In this document: positions 43,934 through 53,412 of the stretch, in pieces
Position numbering within the stretch: the stretch's first letter is position 1
Layout: every line of letters starts with the position of its first letter
Assembly (NCBI GenBank): GCA_964646815.1
Contig: CAZYFH010000005.1
Coordinates: 62,001 to 126,000 of the forward strand
Length of the DNA: 64,000 nucleotides
Reading direction: 5' to 3'
Origin: CAZYFH01 sp964646815
Lineage (GTDB): Bacteria; Acidobacteriota; Vicinamibacteria; Vicinamibacterales; UBA8438
Made by a program: the position numbers and the translations under genes
Notes under the pieces: generated by a model
Databases searched by the model: none
Told to the model about the DNA's origin: nothing
The model's input: only the letters and a program-made list of their open reading frames with translations

Positions 43934-46771
43934 GTGGCCACGATACGGATCTACAAAGTCGCGGACGTGCTGGGCATCCCGAGCCAACAGGTCATCGAGG
44001 TGCTGCGCAAGGAGCACGGCATCGAGGTAAAGAGCGCGTCGAGCACGATCGAGGAGATCGTCGCACGCCAGTTCGCACAGCGCCACGTGCGCGAGCGTGG
44101 CCTCGAGCTCCCCGAAGGCGAACTGTTCGCGCAGAAGCCGCCGCCACGGCGCGGCAGCAAGCGCGCGGCGGCCAAGCAAGAAGCGGCGCCAACCGCCAAG
44201 CCACGACTCGGACCGCCCCGCCTCGTGAAGGCGGCCAAAGCGGCACGGGCGGCGGCGGCCGAGGCAGAAGTGCTGGCGGAAGTCGAGGTGCAGGCCGACG
44301 CCACCGCGGCCGAGCAGGCACCCGATGTCGTCGCGCCCGACACCAGTGCACCGGACAGCGGCGCGCTGGTCACGGGCGCGCAGGCGGCCGTGACCGCCCC
44401 CAGCGAGGACGCGCCTCCCGCCGAGCCAATCGCACCGGAAACCTCTGCGCCCACGTCGGCCGCGCAATCGCAGCCGGCCGAGACACCGCCGGCCGTCTTG
44501 CCACCGGCTGCCGCGGCACCAGCCGCGCCGAGTACGCTCGTCGCGTCGCCTCCTGCGGTCGCGGCGGCGGCGGCGCCCGCCGCGCCGCCAGCACAGCCAG
44601 CGGCGCCCGCCGCACCCGCCGCGCCGCCAGCACGGCCAGCGGCGCCCGTCGCGCGATCGGCGGCGACCATGGCGCCACGGCCCACGGGGCGGATTGTCCC
44701 GCCCACGTTGCGACTGCGCGTCGAAGAACCGAAACGAGTTACCGCGGCTCCCGCTCCGCCGGCTGGCGCAACGCGCGCGGGTGTCGGCGCACCGGGTCGT
44801 CTTGGGACCCCCATGGGCCAGCCGCCGCTCGGCGGACCCCGGCCGTTGCCATCACAACCGCTCCGCCCACCGTCGTCCAGACCGTTACCGCCCCGACCTG
44901 CGGTCGGATATCGACCACCGCCACGACCACATCATCGGCCCGGTGGTCGGCGGGCGGCCTATCGGCGTGGGCGCCAGGCGCCTACACCGGCACCGCCGCC
45001 GCCGCCCGTCACGCGTACCATTACGGTGGCGGAGGGCATGACGGTCAAAGATCTGGCCGAAAAGCTCGAGGTGCGCGCCAAGGACGTGCTGAAAAAGCTC
45101 ATCGAGAAGCGGTTGATGATGACGATCAACACGACCCTCGACCCGGACACCGCAACGATGATCGCGCGCGAGTTCGGGGCTGACGTCAAGATGCGGTCGT
45201 TCGAGGAAGAGATGGTCGTCGTCGAGGCCGAGGTCGCGAGGCCCGAGGACATCATTCCGCGCGCGCCGGTGGTCACCGTGATGGGGCACGTGGATCACGG
45301 GAAGACGACCCTGCTCGACGCGATTCGCGAAACGGATGTGGCTAGCGGCGAAGCGGGCGGGATCACGCAGCATATTGGCGCCTATTCCGTCACCGTTAAC
45401 GACCGGCGCGTCGTCTTCCTCGATACGCCTGGGCATGAGGCCTTCACGCTGATGCGGGCGCGCGGCGCCAAGGTGACCGACGTGGTGGTCCTCGTCGTGG
45501 CGGCGGACGACGGCGTCATGCCGCAGACACAGGAAGCGATCGACCATGCGCGTGCGGCCGGTGTACCCATCATCGTGGCGATCAACAAGATCGACAAAGC
45601 CAACGCCAACCTCGACCGAGTCAAGAATGAGCTAGCCGAACGCGAGTTGACGCCTGAAGACTGGGGCGGCTCGACCGTCACCGTTCCGCTCTCTGCCAAA
45701 AAGCGCGAGAACCTGGACGGTCTGCTCGAAATGATCCAGCTCGTCACGGAGATGGGCGAGCACAAGGCCAACCCGACGCGGGCGGCGACCGGCACCGTGC
45801 TCGAAGCAAAGGTGGATAGAGGACGAGGCCCGGTGGCGACCATCTTGGTGCAGGATGGCACGCTGCGAGTGGGAGACGACTTCATCGCCGGCATTCAGGT
45901 CGGGCGCGTACGCGCCCTGCTCAATGACCGCCTGGAGAAGACCAAGGAAGTCGGTCCGTCGAACCCGGTCGAGGTGGTTGGGCTGACGGGGCTGCCGCAG
46001 CCCGGCGACGCCTTCCAGGCTGTGGCCGACGCCGCCAAGGCGAGACAGATTGCGGTGCTCCGGCAAAACCAGGCCAAGGAGAAGGCGCTCGGTGGTCGCG
46101 GTCAGCGGTTGACACTTGAATCGTTGCAGGCCCAGCTGTCCGAGGGCGAGGCCAAAGAGCTACCCGTTATTATCAAGGCCGACGTGCAAGGTTCGGCTGA
46201 AGTGCTGGCCGACGCGCTCTCCAAGCTCGGTGACGAGCGCATCAAGATTCTCGTAATCCACACCGGTGTCGGCGCCGTGAGCGAATGGGACGTCCTGTTG
46301 GCGTCCACGTCGAACGCCATCATTATCGGGTTCAACGTACGGCCGGACCGGAACGCCGCGGCAGCCTCTGAACGGGAAGGGGTGGATATCCGGCAGCACT
46401 CGGTAATCTACAACGTAATCGACGAGGTCAAGCTGGCGATGGCGGGCCGCCTCGAGCCGACCGTCCGTGAGCAGCAGCTCGGTCAGGCCGAGATTCGCGA
46501 GACTTTCAAGGTGCCCAAGTTCGGCACTGCCGCGGGCTGCATGGTGACCGACGGCATCCTTACGCGGTCCGGCGAAGCGCAGGCACGCATCGTTCGCGAC
46601 GGCGTCGTTGTGCACGAAGGCAAGATCGGATCGCTGCGCCGCTTCAAGGACGACGTCAGCGAGGTCAAGACGGGCTTCGAGTGCGGCATCGCCTTCGAAC
46701 GCTTTGGCGATCTCAAGATCGGCGACGTCATCGAGATGTTCACGGTCGAGAAGGTCGCGGCCACGGTCTAA
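43934..46771 (+). CDS. infB: Translation initiation factor IF-2
   Basis: GTPase that brings initiator tRNA to the ribosome; 945 residues. N-terminal IF2_N (MATIRIYKVADVLGIPSQQV), a long alanine/proline-rich linker (about residues 70-365, with an arginine/proline-rich basic stretch near 290-360), a second IF2_N (VKDLAEKLEVRAKDVLKKLI), then the G domain: GHVDHGKTTLLDAI (G1, near 453), DTPGHEAF (G3), NKIDKANAN (G4), followed by domains II-IV. GTG start at 43934, 8 bp after nusA. Confidence 0.97.
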   Translation: MATIRIYKVADVLGIPSQQVIEVLRKEHGIEVKSASSTIEEIVARQFAQRHVRERGLELPEGELFAQKPPPRRGSKRAAAKQEAAPTAKPRLGPPRLVKAAKAARAAAAEAEVLAEVEVQADATAAEQAPDVVAPDTSAPDSGALVTGAQAAVTAPSEDAPPAEPIAPETSAPTSAAQSQPAETPPAVLPPAAAAPAAPSTLVASPPAVAAAAAPAAPPAQPAAPAAPAAPPARPAAPVARSAATMAPRPTGRIVPPTLRLRVEEPKRVTAAPAPPAGATRAGVGAPGRLGTPMGQPPLGGPRPLPSQPLRPPSSRPLPPRPAVGYRPPPRPHHRPGGRRAAYRRGRQAPTPAPPPPPVTRTITVAEGMTVKDLAEKLEVRAKDVLKKLIEKRLMMTINTTLDPDTATMIAREFGADVKMRSFEEEMVVVEAEVARPEDIIPRAPVVTVMGHVDHGKTTLLDAIRETDVASGEAGGITQHIGAYSVTVNDRRVVFLDTPGHEAFTLMRARGAKVTDVVVLVVAADDGVMPQTQEAIDHARAAGVPIIVAINKIDKANANLDRVKNELAERELTPEDWGGSTVTVPLSAKKRENLDGLLEMIQLVTEMGEHKANPTRAATGTVLEAKVDRGRGPVATILVQDGTLRVGDDFIAGIQVGRVRALLNDRLEKTKEVGPSNPVEVVGLTGLPQPGDAFQAVADAAKARQIAVLRQNQAKEKALGGRGQRLTLESLQAQLSEGEAKELPVIIKADVQGSAEVLADALSKLGDERIKILVIHTGVGAVSEWDVLLASTSNAIIIGFNVRPDRNAAAASEREGVDIRQHSVIYNVIDEVKLAMAGRLEPTVREQQLGQAEIRETFKVPKFGTAAGCMVTDGILTRSGEAQARIVRDGVVVHEGKIGSLRRFKDDVSEVKTGFECGIAFERFGDLKIGDVIEMFTVEKVAATV

Positions 46772-46784
46772 TCCCGCCGGAGCG

Positions 46785-47069
46785 ATGGCCGCCGTTGGCT
46801 TACTGTCCGTCGAGCTTCACTTCGCCGGCGCACGTTCGCTCAAGGACAAGCGGAGGGTGCTCGTCAGCATCAAGGACCGGCTGCGCAAGCTCAACGTCGC
46901 CGTCGCCGAGCTCGACCACCACAACCTACATCAGCGAGCGAGGCTGGGCATCGTGGCCGTGGCGACGGCGCGAGACGGCATAGACCGATTGTTCGAGGGT
47001 GTCCTGACGGAGATCGATCGGCGCAACGCCGGCGCCATCGTCGCGTCCGACCTCGACTGGCTCACGTAG
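46785..47069 (+). CDS. YlxP/DUF503 family protein
   Basis: A 94-residue protein of the DUF503 (YlxP) family, always seen in nusA-infB operons; it resembles ribosome-associated proteins and may aid 30S maturation with RbfA, an inference from context. Landmarks: LSVELHFAGARSLKDKRRVL, SIKDRLRKLNVAVAELDHHN, and GIVAVATARDGIDRLFEGVL. ATG at 46785, 13 bp after infB. Hairpin element G follows 11 bp after the stop. Confidence 0.94.
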   Translation: MAAVGLLSVELHFAGARSLKDKRRVLVSIKDRLRKLNVAVAELDHHNLHQRARLGIVAVATARDGIDRLFEGVLTEIDRRNAGAIVASDLDWLT

Positions 47070-47080
47070 TGTTTTGCAGC

Positions 47081-47244
47081 TAGTGGCCTGTCACAGCCAT
47101 TTGTGGAGTGCGGTCAGAGCCGCGACGCCCGGCTGGCAAGGCGTACCGAGGGAGCATATTCCGAATATGTGACCGAGGAACACCTCTAGCAGGCGGTGCG
47201 TCCCGGCCGGAAATCGCTCTACAAACGGCTGTTACAGTCCACTA
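47081..47244. repeat. Hairpin element copy G between ylxP and rbfA
   Basis: TA-bounded on both sides in CTAG (47080-47083 and 47242-47245), 164 bp. Arms GTCACAGCCATTTGTGGAG and the right arm at 47217-47236 pair with about three mismatches. The core carries GGCTGGCAAGGCGTACCGAG and a perfect inner hairpin CATATTCCGAATATG. It separates ylxP from rbfA in an operon that is otherwise tight. Confidence 0.93.
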
Positions 47245-47261
47245 GCGAGCGCCCCTGAGAC

Positions 47262-47678
47262 ATGTCGCACGGGACTCGGACCGATCGCGTTGCCGAGCGG
47301 ATTCGCGTCGAGCTCGCCACGCTCCTTACCAGAGGCGTACGGGACCCTGGCGTGACGGACGTGACGATCACGCACGTCCGCGTCACCCGCGACCTGCTGC
47401 GCGCTGAGGTCCGCTATACGGTGATGTCGGACGAGCGGGCGCGACGTAACGCCGCGCGCGGCCTGCGCCGCGCGAATGGGTTCCTGCGCCGCGCGCTTGC
47501 CGAGCGACTCCGCATGCGACGCGTCCCCGACCTATCGTTCCGTTACGACGATGCGGTCGAACAGCAGGCCCGAGTCGCCAGCCTGTTCGAGAAGATCGAA
47601 GCCGCGCGCGGCGGCTCAGCTAATAGCGACGATGACGCGCCTCGCGACGTGGCGAAGACCGATGTCCACGAACCCTGA
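47262..47678 (+). CDS. rbfA: Ribosome-binding factor A
   Basis: 30S maturation and cold-adaptation factor, 138 residues. Landmarks: RTDRVAERIRVELATLLTRG, VRDPGVTDVTITHVRVTRDL, AEVRYTVMSD, FLRRALAERLRMRRVPDLSF and YDDAVEQQARVASLFEKI. The C-terminal tail after that is acidic and variable. ATG at 47262; overlaps nrnA by 17 bp. Confidence 0.95.
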   Translation: MSHGTRTDRVAERIRVELATLLTRGVRDPGVTDVTITHVRVTRDLLRAEVRYTVMSDERARRNAARGLRRANGFLRRALAERLRMRRVPDLSFRYDDAVEQQARVASLFEKIEAARGGSANSDDDAPRDVAKTDVHEP

Positions 47679-48651
47679 TCACCCGATCCGGAAGATTGTC
47701 GACGCATTGCGGGAGCGCAAGTGCTTCGTGATCTCGTCGCACGCGCGTCCAGACGGCGACTCCATCGGTTCGCAGCTCGCGCTCGCGCACGCCCTGACCG
47801 GGCTCGGGAGGACGGTGCGCATCGTCAATCACGATGCGCCGCCGGACTCATTGCAGACGCTTCCTGGCGTCTCGGCCATCGAGGTTGCGGACACAGTGGA
47901 CGGCGCCTACGACGCCGCTGTCATACTCGAGTGTAGCTCGCTGGACCGCACCGAGGTGACGGGCCTCGACCGCCACTTCGTCATCAACGTCGATCATCAT
48001 GCCGGCAACGGTATGTATGGATCGCTCAACTGGTTTGACCCGTCGGCGGCCGCCTGCGCCGAGATGGTGTACGACCTCGTGACAGATCTCGGCGTAGCAG
48101 TGTCTCCGCAGATCGGAGCTGCGCTCTACGCGGGAATCCTCACCGACACCGGGTCGTTTCGCCATGCCAACATCACGAGCCGCACGTTCGAGATCTGCCG
48201 ACGCGTCGCAGTCGCCGGCGTGGACGTCCCAGCGGTGGCGGCCGAAATCTACCAGAGGGGCAGCGTCGGGAAACTGCGGTTGACGGGGGCACTGCTCACC
48301 GACATGACGCTCGACGCCGGCGGTCGTGTCGCGATACTGCGTGTCGACGATGCGTTGCTCCGACGGACCGGCTGTCCGGCCGACGATCTGGACGGGCTCA
48401 TTAATCTGCCTCTGTCGGCGAGCGACGTCCAGGCCGTGATCATGTTCAAGTTCCTCGACGGCTCCGCACGGGTGAGCTTGCGCTCCAAGGGAGCCATCGA
48501 CGTCCGAGCCGTTGCGGCGTCCTTCGGCGGCGGCGGCCACCGCAATGCGTCCGGGTTCTCGCTCGACGGACCACGTGAAGACGTCGTATCTCGCGCCGTC
48601 ACCGCAGTCATCGTAGCCGTGGACTCTGCGGCGAATGAGCCAGCGCGCTAA
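47662..48651 (+). CDS. nrnA: DHH/DHHA1 phosphodiesterase (NrnA-like oligoribonuclease/pAp phosphatase)
   Basis: A 329-residue DHH-family phosphoesterase; NrnA degrades nano-RNA and 3'-phosphoadenosine 5'-phosphate. The DHH domain has SSHARPDGDSIGSQLALAHA, VINVDHHAGNGMYGSLNWFD, ALYAGILTDTGSFRHANITS; the DHHA1 domain ends with ASFGGGGHRNASGF. ATG at 47662 overlaps rbfA by 17 bp and the 3' end overlaps truB by 17 bp, so the genes are translationally coupled. The order rbfA-nrnA-truB is conserved in many bacteria. Confidence 0.94.
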   Translation: MSTNPDHPIRKIVDALRERKCFVISSHARPDGDSIGSQLALAHALTGLGRTVRIVNHDAPPDSLQTLPGVSAIEVADTVDGAYDAAVILECSSLDRTEVTGLDRHFVINVDHHAGNGMYGSLNWFDPSAAACAEMVYDLVTDLGVAVSPQIGAALYAGILTDTGSFRHANITSRTFEICRRVAVAGVDVPAVAAEIYQRGSVGKLRLTGALLTDMTLDAGGRVAILRVDDALLRRTGCPADDLDGLINLPLSASDVQAVIMFKFLDGSARVSLRSKGAIDVRAVAASFGGGGHRNASGFSLDGPREDVVSRAVTAVIVAVDSAANEPAR

Positions 48652-49591
48652 CCAGTCCATCGGCGTGGATGGCGTGCTCGTCGTCGACAAGGCGGCCGGG
48701 ATGACCTCGCACGACGTCGTCTCCCGCGCGCGGCGCGCCCTCGGAACGCGTCGAGTCGGCCACGTCGGAACGCTCGACCCGATGGCGACCGGCGTGCTGC
48801 CCCTTGTCGTCGGGCGCGCCACGCGGCTGGCGTCCCTCCTGTCAGCGGGCCCGAAGGTCTACGACGGGATCATCCGGCTCGGTGTCGTGACCGACACGTA
48901 CGATCTGACCGGCACGAAGTCCCCGGAGGCGTCCGAAGTTGAATCACGCTCACTGGCCGCGGTCACCTCCACCGCGATCAACGCGGCGATCGTATCGTTC
49001 GTCGGTACGTTCATGCAGCACCCACCGCCGTTCTCGGCCAAGAAAGTGGGTGGCGTGCGAGCGTATCGCCTGGCGCGCCGCAGTGAGCCGGTCGCGCCCC
49101 GGGCGGTCGAGGTGACGGTCCATGCGCTCGAGGTCGTCTCGCGCACGGTCGAACGACTGCACTGCCGCGTCACGTGCGAGCCCGGCTTCTACATGCGAGC
49201 GCTGGCACACGATCTGGGATGTGCACTCGGCTGCGGCGGGTGTCTAGAAGCACTACGTCGCGAACGGAGCGGCGCGTTCGACTTGACCGACGCGGTGCCG
49301 GTCGGTGCACTGGCAGATCCGTCGGTGCCCGTCGCCGACCACCTCGTGCCGCTCGCCCGACTTCTACCCGACCTACCGAGCGCCGTACTCACTGAGCATG
49401 GCACCCAACGGGCTAAACACGGCAACCGGCTGTCGCGCGCGGACCTGGTGTCGTGGAATCGCAACTGGTGGCACGAGCAGGCGGACGGCAGCCGCGCGCG
49501 AGTCAAGCTCATCGACGGAACGGGCAATTTGCTCGCAATCGCGAAGGTGAACAGCGAGCACATTTTGCATCCCGCGATCGTTCTAGTGTAA
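48635..49591 (+). CDS. truB: tRNA pseudouridine(55) synthase
   Basis: Makes the universal pseudouridine 55 in the tRNA T-loop; 318 residues. The catalytic Asp lies in HVGTLDPMATGVLPLVVGRA (near residue 49), with FMQHPPPFSAKKVGGVRAYR, SEPVAPRAVEVTVHALEVVS, and CEPGFYMRALAHDLGCALGC. A C-terminal PUA-like domain follows. ATG at 48635. Confidence 0.95.
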   Translation: MSQRANQSIGVDGVLVVDKAAGMTSHDVVSRARRALGTRRVGHVGTLDPMATGVLPLVVGRATRLASLLSAGPKVYDGIIRLGVVTDTYDLTGTKSPEASEVESRSLAAVTSTAINAAIVSFVGTFMQHPPPFSAKKVGGVRAYRLARRSEPVAPRAVEVTVHALEVVSRTVERLHCRVTCEPGFYMRALAHDLGCALGCGGCLEALRRERSGAFDLTDAVPVGALADPSVPVADHLVPLARLLPDLPSAVLTEHGTQRAKHGNRLSRADLVSWNRNWWHEQADGSRARVKLIDGTGNLLAIAKVNSEHILHPAIVLV

Positions 49592-49594
49592 GAT
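49565..49594 (+). promoter_or_regulatory. Promoter candidate for rpsO-pnp
   Basis: TTGCAT (49565-49570), 18-base spacer, TAAGAT (49589-49594), at the end of truB. It would give rpsO a leader of about 45 bases with the ribosome site GAGG before the GTG start. Separate promoters for rpsO-pnp are common in bacteria. Confidence 0.4.
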
Positions 49595-49644
49595 TTTTCG
49601 GTAGGGCAAAGCGCGATAAACGAAAGAGGAAGAGGTAGTTACAC

Positions 49645-49914
49645 GTGGCGCTGGTCAAGGAGCGAAAGACGGAGATCATCGGGTCGTATCGCACGCACGA
49701 GAGCGACACCGGTTCGCCGGAAGTGCAGGTCGCCATCCTCAGTGAGCGGATTGGCTATCTGACTGAACACTTCAAGGTCCACATCAAGGACCACCACTCG
49801 CGCCGCGGGCTCTTGATGCTCGTCGGCCAGCGGCGGCGGCTCCTCGACTACCTCAAGGGTAAGAGTTCTGAGCGATACTCAGATCTCATCAAGCGACTCG
49901 GCATCCGCAAGTAG
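49645..49914 (+). CDS. rpsO: 30S ribosomal protein S15
   Basis: Primary 16S rRNA-binding protein of the small subunit, 89 residues, normal length. Sequence MALVKERKTEIIGSYRTHES then DTGSPEVQVAILSERIGYLT, HHSRRGLLMLVGQRRRLLDY and the end YSDLIKRLGIRK are diagnostic. GTG start at 49645 with AGAGGAAGAGGT upstream. Followed after 107 bp by pnp, as in E. coli. Confidence 0.98.
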   Translation: MALVKERKTEIIGSYRTHESDTGSPEVQVAILSERIGYLTEHFKVHIKDHHSRRGLLMLVGQRRRLLDYLKGKSSERYSDLIKRLGIRK

Positions 49915-50021
49915 GCGCGAGACGAACCACTGGCCCTGCACGGGCTGGTAGCCCTCCCTCCCCGCCTGACGATTCGCTGAGCACCGTCGCCTGCGCCACC
50001 TTTCAACGGGAGTCACACGTC

Positions 50022-52235
50022 ATGCATACGGCCCAAGTGAACGTCGGCCGGGGAACCCTCACCATCGAGACCGGCAAGATCGCCAAGCAGGCGGGCGGCG
50101 CAGTAACCGTACGGTATGGCGATACTGTCGTCATCGTCACGGCGTGTGCCGCCGCGACGGCCCGTGAGGGCATCGACTTCTTGCCGCTGACCGTCGACTA
50201 TCGTGAATACGCCTACGCGTCGGGTCGGATCCCGGGCGGCTTCTTCAAGCGCGAGGGGAAGCCGACCGACAAGGAGGTCCTGACCAGTCGCCTCATCGAC
50301 CGACCGATCCGACCGCTGTTTCCGAAAGGATGGTCGCGCGAGACCCAGGTCATCGCGCTATTGTTGTCGGCCGACGCCGAGCACGATTCGGATGTTCTTG
50401 CGCTTACCGGCGCGTCGGCCGCGCTCTCGATTTCGCCGATTCCGTTCGCCCGACCGATCGCGGCGGTTCGCGTCGGCCTGGTCGACGGCGAGCTGCTCAT
50501 CAACCCCACCTATCCCGAGCGGAAACGCAGTGAGCTTGATCTGGTCGTCGCGGGAAGTCGTGACGCGATCGTCATGGTCGAGGCTGGGGCGCGCGAGGTC
50601 ACCGAAGACGTGGTGCTCGGTGCGCTGGAGGCAGGCCACCAGGCGATACGTGACATTGTGGCCGCGATCGACGAGATGACCGCCGCGGTCGGCAAGACCA
50701 AGCTGGTAGTCGCCACGACGGAGGTAGATTCCGCCCGCAAGCCGGAGATCGCAAACAGGGTCATCGACCCGCTGCGCGAGGCGATGCGAGTCCCGGACAA
50801 GCTTGAGAACTACGCGCGGGTCGACCAGGTGCTCGACGAGCTGCTCGCGTCGCTTCCGGAGGAGGGCACCGAGCGGGACGACGCCAAGCGGGTGTTCAAG
50901 CAGCTGAAGGAAACCGTTCTGAGGAACGAGGTCCTCGAGCGCGGCACTCGCCTGGATGGACGCCGGTTCGACGAGGTGCGGCCCATCTGGTCGGAGGTGG
51001 GCGTGCTGCCGCGTACGCACGGCTCCGCGATCTTCACCCGGGGCGAGACCCAGGCACTCGTCACCGCGACGCTTGGCACGGCCGACGACCAACAGAAGAT
51101 CGAATTAGTTGACGGGGAGAGCTTCAAACGGTTCATGCTGCACTATAACTTTCCACCGTTTTCGGTCGGTGAAGTGAAATTCCTTCGCGGTCCTGGCCGG
51201 CGCGAGGTTGGACACGGCAACCTCGCCGAGCGCAGCCTGCTGCCGATGATTCCCGGCGACGACGAGTTTCCATACACCGTACGGGTCGTGTCCGACATCC
51301 TCGAGTCGAACGGGTCGTCGTCGATGGCTACGGTCTGTGGCGGCGCGCTCGCGCTGATGGATGCGGGGGTGCCGCTGAAACGGCCCGTGGCCGGGATCGC
51401 CATGGGGTTGGTCATGGAAGAGGGCGCAGGCGATGCCCGCGCGCCACGGCACGCGATCCTCTCTGATATCGCAGGGGCCGAGGACCATTACGGCGATATG
51501 GATTTCAAAGTCGCCGGAACGACCGACGGCATCACCGCGCTCCAGATGGACATCAAGGTCGCGGGCATCACGACCGAGATCATGCGCGAGGCACTGGCAC
51601 AGGCGCGCGCCGGCAGGCTCCATATTCTGCAGGAGATGGGCGCGACAATCGCGGCGCCGCGTGAGTCTATCTCGATGCACGCGCCGCGCATCGTGAGCAT
51701 CCAGATCCCGGTCGACAAGATCCGAGATGTCATCGGCCCGGGTGGCAAGACGATTCGTAGCATTATCGACCGCACCGGGGTCAAGATCGACGTCGAAGAC
51801 AGTGGTCGCGTCAACGTGGCATCCTCGGACGAGGCCTCGGCGCAACGGGCAATTACGATCATCGAGGAACTGACCGCAAGCCCAGAGTTGAACAAGAGCT
51901 ACCTGGGCAAAGTGCAACGCATTACGGACTTTGGAGCCTTCGTGGAAATCCTGCCCGGCATCGACGGGTTGCTGCACGTCTCCGAGATCGCGCATTACCG
52001 GGTCAAGGAGGTGCGTGACGAGCTGAACGAAGGCGACCAGGTCCTGGTCAAGGTGATCAACGTCGACCCGTCGGGCAAGGTCCGCCTGAGTCGGAAGGCG
52101 CTCTTGCCCGCTGCAGCCGAATCCGCCGACTCCCCGAGCGAGGACGCGCCTAGCGGTGATGGTAAGGAGCGCCCGGGCGGTCGCGGCGGCCCCGGGGGCC
52201 GCCCGCGCGGCAACAGAGAGCACGCCAGGCGATAA
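50022..52235 (+). CDS. pnp: Polyribonucleotide nucleotidyltransferase (PNPase)
   Basis: 3'-5' phosphorolytic exoribonuclease of the degradosome, 737 residues. Two RNase PH domains (VTVRYGDTVVIVTACAAATA, SGRIPGGFFKREGKPTDKEV; then GETQALVTATLGTADDQQKI, LHYNFPPFSVGEVKFLRGPG, PRHAILSDIAGAEDHYGDMD), then KH (IRDVIGPGGKTIRSIIDRTG) and S1 (GKVQRITDFGAFVEILPGID). The C-tail is glycine/arginine-rich. ATG at 50022 follows ACGGGAG. Confidence 0.98.
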   Translation: MHTAQVNVGRGTLTIETGKIAKQAGGAVTVRYGDTVVIVTACAAATAREGIDFLPLTVDYREYAYASGRIPGGFFKREGKPTDKEVLTSRLIDRPIRPLFPKGWSRETQVIALLLSADAEHDSDVLALTGASAALSISPIPFARPIAAVRVGLVDGELLINPTYPERKRSELDLVVAGSRDAIVMVEAGAREVTEDVVLGALEAGHQAIRDIVAAIDEMTAAVGKTKLVVATTEVDSARKPEIANRVIDPLREAMRVPDKLENYARVDQVLDELLASLPEEGTERDDAKRVFKQLKETVLRNEVLERGTRLDGRRFDEVRPIWSEVGVLPRTHGSAIFTRGETQALVTATLGTADDQQKIELVDGESFKRFMLHYNFPPFSVGEVKFLRGPGRREVGHGNLAERSLLPMIPGDDEFPYTVRVVSDILESNGSSSMATVCGGALALMDAGVPLKRPVAGIAMGLVMEEGAGDARAPRHAILSDIAGAEDHYGDMDFKVAGTTDGITALQMDIKVAGITTEIMREALAQARAGRLHILQEMGATIAAPRESISMHAPRIVSIQIPVDKIRDVIGPGGKTIRSIIDRTGVKIDVEDSGRVNVASSDEASAQRAITIIEELTASPELNKSYLGKVQRITDFGAFVEILPGIDGLLHVSEIAHYRVKEVRDELNEGDQVLVKVINVDPSGKVRLSRKALLPAAAESADSPSEDAPSGDGKERPGGRGGPGGRPRGNREHARR

Positions 52236-52251
52236 AGACGCAGTCGCCGCG

Positions 52252-52278
52252 AGTATCGTGTCCTGTCACGGCGATACT
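52252..52278. terminator. Hairpin between convergent pnp and M48 genes
   Basis: AGTATCG (52252-52258) pairs with CGATACT (52272-52278), with a few more pairs inside. No T-run on either side. Possible bidirectional terminator; weak. Confidence 0.35.
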
Positions 52279-52297
52279 AGCGGACTGTATCAAGCCG

Positions 52298-53362
52298 TTA
52301 GCCGCGACGCGCGGCGGCCATGCGCTCAGCAAGCGGCGGGTGGGAGTAGAACCACCATTCCGCGACGCGCGACGGGCGCGCCTCGGCGAGGTTTTGCGCA
52401 CCGAGGCGGCGAAGCCCAGACAGGAAGGCCTCGCGGTTCCCGGTCACCTCAATGGCATACCGATCCGCTCGTCGTTCGTGACGGCGCGAGAGGAGGTTGG
52501 CGAGAGGCAAGGCCGCAAGCGCGACGCCGGCGACGCACAGGACCAGCGCCGGAAGCCCAGCGACGTCCCCGATCCCTTCTAGCCCGAGCGCAGGTGCGAT
52601 CGCGGTCAGCACGTTCTGAGACACCCAGAGCGCAAACATGGCGACGCCGGCCTCGCAGGCGATCATCTTCCAGATGTCCCGATACTTATGATGCGCGAGC
52701 TCGTGGGCGAGCACGACCTCGATCTCGGCATCACTGTAGCCTTCAATCAGCGTATCGGAGAGCAAGATCCGCCGGGTCGAACCGATGCCAACGAGCGCGG
52801 CGTTGGCCGTGGACGTCCAGGCGCCGACCCGCCACTCGTGGATGCCTATGACCGGGACACCGGCACGTCGCGCAAGAGCCTCGAGCCTGGACGAAAGCCG
52901 TCGTCGACGGATCGGCCGCACGCGAAACATGTTCGGCAAGAGCAGAACCGGCGCGAGGTTGGTCAGCGCAACGGAGACGGCGGCGAACGCTGCGCCTCCG
53001 ACGAGACACCACCACGTCGCCCAGCGATCAATCGCGACGTAAACGAACACCACCGCCGCGACCCATAACACCAACCGCACGAGCGCGTTCTGTGCGTAGC
53101 CTCGCACCCATGCCGCAAAGCCCTCCCGCGAGAGCCCGTATCGTCGTTCCAGCAGGAAGCCGGTATGGCACACGAAAGGAAAGGCGACGACCTCCGCGGC
53201 GACCCCGAGCGCAGCGGCGAAGAGCACGACCACTGCCGTCGCCCGCGCGCCGACCGGCACGCCAGCGCTCGACACCGCGTGCTCGAGTGCCACCCGCGCC
53301 GCTGGCAGGAGCCCCACGCCAAGTAGGCTCGTGAGCAGAGCCGCGCGGGCGGAAATCCCCAA
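52298..53362 (-). CDS. M48 family membrane metallopeptidase (Ste24/HtpX-like)
   Basis: A membrane-embedded zinc peptidase of at least 354 residues. HExxH is in EVVLAHELAHHKYRD (near residue 218), and the third-ligand region in RRHERRADRYAIEVTGN. Several hydrophobic spans flank it (LFAAALGVAAEVVAFPFVC, LVLWVAAVVFVYVA, ALVLCVAGVALAALPLANLL). The nearest usual start codon is TTG at 53362. The frame stays open upstream as LNEDKATRYHRLRRRSTAL, starting from a CTG at 53416 that overlaps the smc stop; that fits the normal N-terminus better and is the likely true start. Confidence 0.88.
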   Translation of the reverse strand: MGISARAALLTSLLGVGLLPAARVALEHAVSSAGVPVGARATAVVVLFAAALGVAAEVVAFPFVCHTGFLLERRYGLSREGFAAWVRGYAQNALVRLVLWVAAVVFVYVAIDRWATWWCLVGGAAFAAVSVALTNLAPVLLLPNMFRVRPIRRRRLSSRLEALARRAGVPVIGIHEWRVGAWTSTANAALVGIGSTRRILLSDTLIEGYSDAEIEVVLAHELAHHKYRDIWKMIACEAGVAMFALWVSQNVLTAIAPALGLEGIGDVAGLPALVLCVAGVALAALPLANLLSRRHERRADRYAIEVTGNREAFLSGLRRLGAQNLAEARPSRVAEWWFYSHPPLAERMAAARRG

Positions 53363-53412
53363 CGCGGTACTGCGCCGTCTCAGCCGGTGGTACCGAGTGG
53401 CCTTGTCCTCGT

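Noticed and set aside
43675..45183. Long open frame of about 500 codons overlapping nusA and infB in another frame
   Set aside because: It follows from the GC-rich alanine/proline linker of IF-2 and the NusA tail; composition is arginine/glycine-rich with no domain, and the real frames have clear families.
49920..50021. Terminator between rpsO and pnp
   Set aside because: A small GGCCC/GGGCT pairing is present, but there is no T-run and the genes are usually co-transcribed.
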